DNA of 64,000 bases from Rhizophagus irregularis (taxonomy: Eukaryota > Glomeromycota > Glomeromycetes > Glomerales > Glomeraceae), in the NCBI RefSeq assembly GCF_026210795.1, contig NC_089457.1:2666001-2730000 (forward strand), read 5' to 3'. The number at the start of each line of letters is the position of its first letter. Positions within the stretch are counted from its first letter, which is position 1. Both the position numbers and the translations under genes were made by a program. The notes beneath the pieces were generated by a model that did no database searches, was not told the origin of the DNA, and worked only from the letters and a program-made list of their open reading frames with translations. Shown piece after piece: positions 57,563 to 64,000 of the stretch.

Positions 57563-58506
57563 ATGAGTGTCACAACAGAAGGTTCAGAAGAAATGTTCGT
57601 TCAAGTGTAAAATTAACCAAGTATTTAAGTGATGCTTAAGACTGTTTTAAAATAGCAAAGAAGTATGGCTAACGACTACATACAATAGATCTGCACGAAA
57701 ATTGATGAAATACTAATGCAAAATCAAAATCAAACCATTATAAAAATTACTCTTCCTGAGCTAGATGAAAGTAATGTATATGTACAACAGGCGATATTTG
57801 ATAAATACGATGCTGAAAAGATTGAGAAGGACTTGTTCATCAAAGTAAGTTTTATTTCAAGATAAATATCATTGATTTGAATCTGACCACTTTTTATATT
57901 AGATTGACGGAGGGCATAAAACAGAAATCCAAGCCCATTTGACGTTTTCAGGCAAGGTGCATAATCGAACTTGGTACGTAGCACCAGGTACATCATGCAT
58001 GATGATGGGAAATAAATATAAGCCAGATGTTGGCATCTGGCTTATTAGGCCAACTCATGCACAATTGCATAAACCATTCGTTAACGCATGTCCTCCGCCT
58101 GACGTGTATATTGAGGTAATTTATTAAGTTCTTGTAGAATTGCAAATGGTTTTGCTCATCAGATCCAAATACTTGACAGGTGTTTTATAATCGTGACCCT
58201 GATCGTGGATTCGCGCTTGAAAAACTTGCTGTGATTCAGCAAAATAATCTTGGGATAGAGTTTATTGGAATCGCATTGCTCGATGGTCAAGCTCCCTTCC
58301 CTCAAAATCCGAATCCCGGAGTAGCATCGGTCCCTTCTACTCCTGTAAATCCTCCAAATGTTAGACCCCCTCGTGCGCCCTATTTTGTTTACTGGAATGG
58401 TACCAATTTGGTTTACTATAAAATAGATTGGAACGAACATTTGGTGTTACTATGTGGATGGACAATGGAGCTAAATATTGTACTTGATACGATTTCTATG
58501 CCATGA
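57563..58506 (+). CDS. Uma2-like PD-(D/E)XK nuclease-fold protein
   Basis: Exons 57563-57604, 57689-57844, 57903-58115 and 58180-58506, all phase 0, give 245 aa. The middle reads like Uma2 (DUF820, 'putative restriction endonuclease' fold): KPDVGIW (D108), then a spacer, then PPDVYIEV (E137) and, 15 residues on, ALEKLAVIQ (K152), followed by NNLGIEFIGIALLDG. This is the PDxx ... PDxxxEV ... K pattern of that PD-(D/E)XK family. The C-terminal part has a Pro/Asn-rich linker and a YFVYWNGTNLVYYKIDW stretch of unknown role. Uma2 proteins are mainly bacterial, so a spliced eukaryotic member hints at transfer followed by intron gain. Exon 1 is only 14 codons with a weaker donor (GTGTAA), so the start is the least certain part. 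Confidence 0.65.
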
Positions 58507-58936
58507 TCTCATGAATGAAGTTATTATGGTGTGCATGAATATGATTATGAAGATTTAAAATAATTATATTTTTTTCATAAATGAATAGACAATAGATTAT
58601 TATACATTGCAAGTTATACAAAATAAAAATTCTATGCATATGCGTGCTTGTAAATTCTGCAGAACGAACGATCCCTATTATTATTATTACCATTTTATAA
58701 CAGTTTCGACTATAATAAATTTATCATAGAAACTAGGGTGACGTCAGGAATCAAGTTGGCACGACTTTTAATATTTTTTCAGTTAATATGTATTTATTGT
58801 GAGTTGTGTATTTATGTTTTTGTTTGTAATAATATAGAATATATTAAAGAAAAAGAATCTGTTTATAGATTTTTTTCGCTTTATTATCAATTATCTCATC
58901 CGCTTTTAAGTATCTACATTTTATATTAAATTTGTC
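58507..58936. other. Intergenic 3' flank, no gene
   Basis: AT-rich trailer of the Uma2-like gene. Open frames here have no splice or family support. Confidence 0.5.
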
Positions 58937-59326
58937 AGCAACATTTTCCTTTCCAACAAAATTCATTAGCTTTAAGTTTGATACTTTTAAATAAATCATC
59001 ATCATCTTGTACTTGTCTTATAACGTAACCAATGAGAAAAACAAATTAAACTAATCATCAAATGATCATTGATTTTAATTTTTAGAAAAAGAATTAATAA
59101 TTATTTTCTTTGAGTGTTATTTTTTTTACAAAAATAATAAATTAAAAATTACCTCCAAAAATATCATCATGAGGAGGTTCCTCATTGAGAGAAAATTTTT
59201 CTGTAAACCTAACTACATCACCAGATGTAAAATCGGAAATCTATTTTGGAACTGATGGATTTTTTGGAAAAAAGGAAATTATTTTTAAATTCATTGTTGT
59301 ATTATCTTCTTTTCTCATAATACTAA
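58937..59326 (-). pseudogene. Fragment of an unidentified gene
   Basis: The minus strand from an ATG near 59321 reads a short frame with one in-frame TAG. It continues as SDFTSGDVVRFTEKFSLNEE to a GTAATT donor near 59157. After an intron-like AT stretch, a second piece reads QDDDDLFKSIKLKANEFCW (about 59015-58955) before a stop. The two pieces look like decayed exons. I have a weak impression of a repeated mycorrhizal-fungal gene family but cannot name it. Confidence 0.35.
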
Positions 59327-59332
59327 TAGTTT

Positions 59333-59889
59333 AGAGTTCCGAATGGGTCAGGTCAGGTCAGGTTAATTGATAAAACCTGACCTGAAATTTTTTTTCAGGT
59401 CAGGTTAGGTCAGGTTATATCAGATTATCTGTTTGACCTGAACTGAACTGAAACCTGAAAATTTTCAGGATTTTTTAAAATATCAAAAAAAAAAATGGTG
59501 CAAAACATTTTTTTTTTTGAAATGTTGCGATTCACTTTTTTATATTAAAATCGTATAAAAAGGTGAATCGCAATACCGCAACTAACTTTTTAAATATAAA
59601 ATCAATATAAAAAGTGAATTCTGATACCGCAATTCACTTTTTATGTATAAAATCAATATCAAAAAGTGAATTCTGATATCGCAACTCACTTTTATTATAT
59701 AAAATCAATATAAAAAGTGAATTATAATACCATAACTCACTTATATTATATAGATCATAGTTTCAGGTCAACAGGTCATTCAGGTTATACAACCTGAACT
59801 GATGCTGAATAGAAATTGCTAAACCTGACCTGATAAATTCAGGTCAACCTGTCAGGTAACCTGAATTTGGTCAACCTGTTCAGAACTCT
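59333..59889. mobile_element. 557-bp MITE-like element with internal palindromic tandem repeats
   Basis: Ends AGAGTTC / GAACTCT are inverted and flanked by AGTTT (59328-59332 and 59890-59894), a 5-bp duplication. Subterminal parts (to about 59480 and from about 59760) are built from CAGGTCA/TGACCTG words in both orientations. The core (59525-59755) holds about 4.5 units of 51 bp. Each contains CGCAAnTCACTTTTT, an ATATAAAATCAATA centre and AAAAAGTGAATT, so each unit can fold on itself. No coding sequence. The superfamily is uncertain. Confidence 0.75.
59525..59755. repeat. 51-bp tandem repeat, each unit a hairpin
   Basis: Four complete copies and one part of a unit with inverted TTCACTTTTT / AAAAAGTGAA arms around ATATAAAATCAATA. 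The copies differ by a few bases. They lie in the middle of the 59333-59889 element. Confidence 0.85.
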
Positions 59890-59894
59890 AGTTT

Positions 59895-62340
59895 TTTTTA
59901 TAATAAAATTAATACTTTCTTGTTCAACAAGTGAATGAATTACACAAATTAAATTTATTTATTTTATTTATTTATTTAATTTAATATGAAATAATTTATT
60001 TTATTTATTTTTTTATGTTAAGGAATAGATATTTTACTAATACATTTTTCTTAATCAATTTTTTTTTCCTTTTTTTTCTTTTTTTTTTTGAAAAAAAGAG
60101 ATATTTATTAAATATTTTTTTTATATAAGCATCATTAAATTAAAAATGAATATCTTGTAAAATGTCAATTTTATATCATTTGTCTGAATTTTTTTAACTT
60201 TAAATAGGAAAATTAATGATTGATATTTACTGAAATCTTTTTTTATTTTTTTTTTAATTAAAAAAAAAAAGAAAAAAAAAGAAAAAAATAATTTATTTTA
60301 TTTATTTAGTTGTGATATTATTTATGGTAAAATTTTTTTTTGGATAGCTTTTATAGTATTTTTTTTTTATCATAGTAAATAAATTATTAATAAATAATTA
60401 TGCTTATCATTTTTACCATTTGTTACATACATGATCATCATTTTTTTTTGAAAGAATTACATTTTTTTTTAATTTTCTTAAAAAAATATATCAGATATAT
60501 ATATTAAATTGCTATCTATAGAGAAGCTAACTGCAGATCTAATACTTAAAGCTTGAAGCTTAAAGTTTATACTTAAGTATATACTTCAAATTTCAAGTTT
60601 AATATAAAAATGCTGAAAAAGTTTCATGGTTAGTATGATTAACAAATTTATTAAAATAATGCTATGATTAAAGCTAGACACATTACATAGGCTTTCAGTA
60701 TTCTTATCTTCAAACTAATGAGAAAATCCATTAATTTACTATGTTCAACTAGCATGTGATTACACAAATCCATTAATATATATAATGCATTTGAAATTTT
60801 CCATTTTGTTATTACACTAATTCCCTTCTTATAAATCATATTGATTAACATATATACCTTATAATTCCAATGCAGATAAATATTCCAGATGATTAATCAA
60901 GTTATATCTGCATCAAGATTCCTTTTTTTAGTGTTAATTAGATAACAAGTTATCAAATATCTTAATCTTCTTATCAATATTAGTAGTCAACTAAATGCTT
61001 GCAGTGTATTTGCTAAAATCATGTAATTTGGGTAAACAATATTTGCTAAAATTTCTGGAAAATAATATTTCTGTCAGTAGGAAATTCAATCTTGATATTT
61101 TCTAAGTATATACTAAAATGATAATCAGACTTGTCATTAGTGAAATTTTTTTTTTATATCTTCCATTATAACAATAATACTCTTATCTTCATAATATCTG
61201 TTATTATTATACATACGTGCTATACTCTGCTTTCTTTAACTTAAAATCTATCTGCAGAATCAGAGACATAAGTTAATGAAATAGATGTGGTTGTGATATT
61301 TACTTTAGCTATAATTTTACTTTATATACAACTAATTTTATATTGTACTTAATATACTAATATTAATGTAAATTTTGATTTATATTAATTTTTATAGTTA
61401 ATTATTAAATTTAAAAATAAATTATATGAATTTAAGAAATATTTTGGAAAATTTGGAAAAAAAAGTAAATATTATTTTATAAGTCTAAAAGCAAAGAATA
61501 TTATTATTATGTTTAAATATAAGTTTAATAATATTAGTAATATTTATATTATTAATATTATTATTTTATTTTTTTAAAGTATACATTAGTTGGTATTTTT
61601 TGATGTAATTGAATAAATTATATTATATATTCATTAAAACAAAAAAAAATATTATTTCATTGCAATAAATATCACTTAATTTTATTGTAATAAATAATAA
61701 TATGTAGAACCGAGATGATTGTTAAGAGTATTATATATTCAAAGAAAAAAGCAGGTAACTAGTTGGATAACTTTGACAAAAAACTACCAAGTAATAAGAA
61801 TACTACACCTAAATTTTGCATTGAGTGATAATGCAAAATAAGTGAAATATATTAAAGTCAGCATATAAGAATACACAATGTTTATTGGATGGGAATCCAA
61901 ATGAATGGGTCCTCATGCCTGTAAATTCAATAGAATTTAAAGAACCAAACCTAAAATCTTTTAGAGATGAATTGTATCAGCTGACAGCTGACGTGCATCA
62001 GGTGATAGTAATGCTGGCCAAACCACTTAAGGCGTTATAATATTGGGCAATATTTGGCAGGCCGGCATCATCTGACGCAATTGACATCTGACGCATAACA
62101 TAGATACGTTTAGACAATGTTGAATAATAATCAGTCAGGAAAATGAAATACAATCATACTACTATAGTTAAAATTCGTTATCTATATATATTTTTATCAA
62201 GTTACAATAAAATTTAATAAATTTAATAAATAAATATTTAACAGTTAATATAATATTATAACTCAAAAACAATGTCCATTTCCATCCCTATTATGTGCAA
62301 TTGAAATAATGTATATATATATATAATTATATTGTTTTGA
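59895..62340. other. AT-rich low-complexity intergenic region
   Basis: 59895-60480 is made of A/T homopolymers and TTTA tracts. 60530-61850 shows no supportable gene. A short coding-like piece at 61878-61990 (plus; reads WVLMPVNSIEFKEPNLKSF) may be a gene fragment. 61976-62100 is an imperfect inverted repeat (CATCAGGTGATAGTAATGCTGGCCAAA against TTTGGCAGGCCGGCATCATCTGA), MITE-like. Confidence 0.45.
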
Positions 62341-63924
62341 TTATTCGTAATCACTTCCTCTATAAATGCTATTAAATTCCACCACCTTGATACCTTTTTC
62401 TTCAATCATCTTCAATACATTTGATTTCTCATTTCTTAATGTCGCAATTCCCAAAAATTTTAAATTATTATTACTTCTTTCAATATAATTCAAAATTGGT
62501 TCAAAATTATTAAATTTAATATCTTGTAAATTAATTGTTGTCAATTTACAATGAACATTATCTAAAAATTGTTTAGTATTATTATAAGAATGAGGACAAC
62601 GAATTGATACTACTTTAACATTTGTAGGTAAATTTTTGGCTAAATTTTTAAAAATACCATCTAACCTACAATCAGATGAACTAGTAATATTTAAATTTTT
62701 AATACTTAAATTACTTAATTTACTAAAATTTTGCAATACTTGTAATGTAACATTTGAACTAATTCTAATATCTAATGTTTCAAGATATGAACAATTTAAT
62801 AACGCGTCAATAATTAGAATAGTAGGTTTATCAATCATTAATCTACGTAATGATCCACCCAAATATTTGATCATCATAATTTTAACTTCAGATTTTAATT
62901 TTGGGGATTGAATTGATAACTCCAAAAGTTCAAAAGATGACGATCTTAATTCTTCACAATTTTCTAATGTTATCTTTTTACAATTACGAAATTTTAAATA
63001 TTTTAAATTTGATAAACCTTTAAGATTCTCAAAAGAGACTCCCTTGAAATTAATATAAACAAAATCTAATGAGACCAAAGAATCTTTTTTTGAATCTAAA
63101 GATAAGAATATATCATATAATAATTTATTTTGAGGAATTGCTGTTCGAAAGGTATGTGTACGAGATTCATCATTTGATATTTTAAATCTCTTAAGATTAC
63201 GTTGATTTTTAATAATTGAACAAATTTCTTTAATTGGTGGAGAAACTGAATTATATTTATCTATATTAATTTGTAAATATTCAAGATTTAAACAAATATT
63301 TGAAAATTTTCTTAAAAATTCCAAGAAAATCTTATTATTTAATTCACCTCCACAAAAATCAAATTGAATCGATTTTAAATTTGATAAATTTTTAATATGA
63401 TTCTCAATAAATTGTTTACTAAAAATATTTCTAATTAATGAAGTTGAAGAAGTATTCATTTGTTTAATATTCTCACATTGTCTTAATAGCATGTAATGAA
63501 ATAATGAAACAATATTATCTTTAGTTTCATCATTTAATTCTATTTTTTTAATATCAAGTTTATCAAGCCTATCGAGCCAATTTAAAATTGCTTCTCTTAT
63601 ATCTTTTTGATTAAATACCTTTATATATTCCGGATAATTATAAAATGTTTTACGTACATTTCTAATTGTAATTCTATCGCGGGAAAGTTTTTGTAACCGA
63701 TCTATTTCTCTTTGATTTAAGAAATTTTTTAATGTTGAAATTATTCTAAAATGATTTTTTTTATGTTTTGGATTTTCAAAAGGATTTGCATAAAGTAATC
63801 GAATTATCATTTCACCCCAGGATCGAGTTACAAATAAACAAGTAAATAATGTTGAACGATCATTGTAAAGATGTTTATTAAAAAGTATATAGAAACAATC
63901 GTATGTTAATTTTTGCAAACTCAT
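62341..63924 (-). CDS. F-box/LRR-like protein
   Basis: Single exon of 527 aa from ATG at 63924. The first ~50 residues have the shape of an F-box (LTYDCFYILFNKHLYNDRSTLFTCLFVTRSWGEMIIRLLYANPF), with the Leu at the start, the CLFVTRSW core and the trailing Trp. From ~180 to the end, irregular leucine-rich repeats follow: LSNLKSIQFDFCGG, LEYLQINIDKYN, NLKRFKIS, LVSLDFVYINFKG, LSNLKYLKFRNCKKI, LETLDIRISSN, LSNLSIKNLNIT, LKFLGIATLRN. Proteins of this type join SCF ubiquitin ligases and recognise substrates through the repeats. The family is large in mycorrhizal fungi. The stop at 62341 is followed by an AT repeat. Confidence 0.78.
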   Translation of the reverse strand: MSLQKLTYDCFYILFNKHLYNDRSTLFTCLFVTRSWGEMIIRLLYANPFENPKHKKNHFRIISTLKNFLNQREIDRLQKLSRDRITIRNVRKTFYNYPEYIKVFNQKDIREAILNWLDRLDKLDIKKIELNDETKDNIVSLFHYMLLRQCENIKQMNTSSTSLIRNIFSKQFIENHIKNLSNLKSIQFDFCGGELNNKIFLEFLRKFSNICLNLEYLQINIDKYNSVSPPIKEICSIIKNQRNLKRFKISNDESRTHTFRTAIPQNKLLYDIFLSLDSKKDSLVSLDFVYINFKGVSFENLKGLSNLKYLKFRNCKKITLENCEELRSSSFELLELSIQSPKLKSEVKIMMIKYLGGSLRRLMIDKPTILIIDALLNCSYLETLDIRISSNVTLQVLQNFSKLSNLSIKNLNITSSSDCRLDGIFKNLAKNLPTNVKVVSIRCPHSYNNTKQFLDNVHCKLTTINLQDIKFNNFEPILNYIERSNNNLKFLGIATLRNEKSNVLKMIEEKGIKVVEFNSIYRGSDYE

Positions 63925-64000
63925 TTTTTTTTTAAAGAATGAATTTTAAGGTTAAGATTTCAATGAAAAAAAAAAGAAATGGTAACGGTCAGCATTTATA

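Noticed and set aside
57307-57639. 110-codon plus-strand frame before the Uma2-like gene
   Set aside because: It runs through the TATA and CACGTG promoter boxes and overlaps the likely first exon in another frame.
58159-58440. 93-codon minus-strand frame
   Set aside because: Antisense of the last Uma2-like exon.
60651-60851. 66-codon minus-strand frame with ATG
   Set aside because: No family likeness, no splice context, in an AT desert; probably chance.
1-64000. tRNA, rRNA or CRISPR features
   Set aside because: I scanned by eye for GGTTCRANNCC B-boxes, rRNA-like conserved words and regularly spaced repeats and found none convincing; a tRNAscan or Rfam run would be decisive.

Overview
The window reads as nuclear DNA of a filamentous fungus, most likely an arbuscular mycorrhizal fungus (Glomeromycotina, Rhizophagus-like). 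The grounds are very high A+T, many short GT-AG introns, and a typical mix: MATH-BTB and BTB-SPRY proteins, a cysteine-rich TKL-type kinase, F-box/LRR, Crinkler (CRN) relics, treble-clef zinc-ribbon relics and a Uma2-like nuclease gene, all inside dense transposon debris. The species is inferred; the families come from reading motifs, not from searches. Gene models were built by hand: exon phases close in every multi-exon gene reported as intact, but no transcript evidence was available.

Layout. 1-6.5 kb: a long foldback repeat, a frameshifted CxxC gene relic (minus), a three-exon bromodomain-like gene (minus), a 75-bp tandem repeat and a possible 66-aa gene. 7.3-8.5 kb: MATH-BTB gene A. 8.7-9.9 kb: five-exon enoyl-CoA hydratase ending in the peroxisomal signal SKL. 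10.1-14.6 kb (minus): 23-exon NatB auxiliary subunit NAA25 with a Lys/Asp/Glu minisatellite. 15.1-16.0 kb (minus): K-tetra-type BTB protein. 18.2-18.8 kb: small secreted Kre9/Knh1-like protein, with a decayed copy at 20 kb. 20.2-28.5 kb: gene-poor, and holding an old direct duplication of the upstream region and an ankyrin exon of the next gene. 28.6-32.3 kb: chitin synthase fused behind ankyrin repeats. 33.3-33.8 kb (minus): unidentified conserved-looking gene. 34.5-37.1 kb (minus): zinc-ribbon relic and a full-length dead Crinkler. 39.6-43.0 kb: divergent pair of BTB-BACK-SPRY (minus) and MATH-BTB gene B (plus). 44.8-47.4 kb (minus): seven-exon kinase with a degenerate DFG motif. 47.4-52.9 kb: AT-rich desert, a telomere-like tract, and a 1.36-kb foldback element with perfect 8-bp target duplication placed just upstream of a second dead Crinkler (52.9-54.4 kb). 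55.1-57.3 kb: HNH-NUMOD endonuclease relic, then a 5'-truncated LINE (minus) that carries a nested 186-bp pogo/Tc1-like MITE. 57.6-58.5 kb: spliced Uma2-like PD-(D/E)XK gene. 58.9-62.3 kb: relics and repeats. 62.3-63.9 kb (minus): F-box/LRR-like gene.

Common themes are ubiquitin-ligase adaptors (four BTB genes and an F-box-like gene) and cell-wall functions (chitin synthase, Kre9-like protein), set among elements whose insertion history can be read from target-site duplications.
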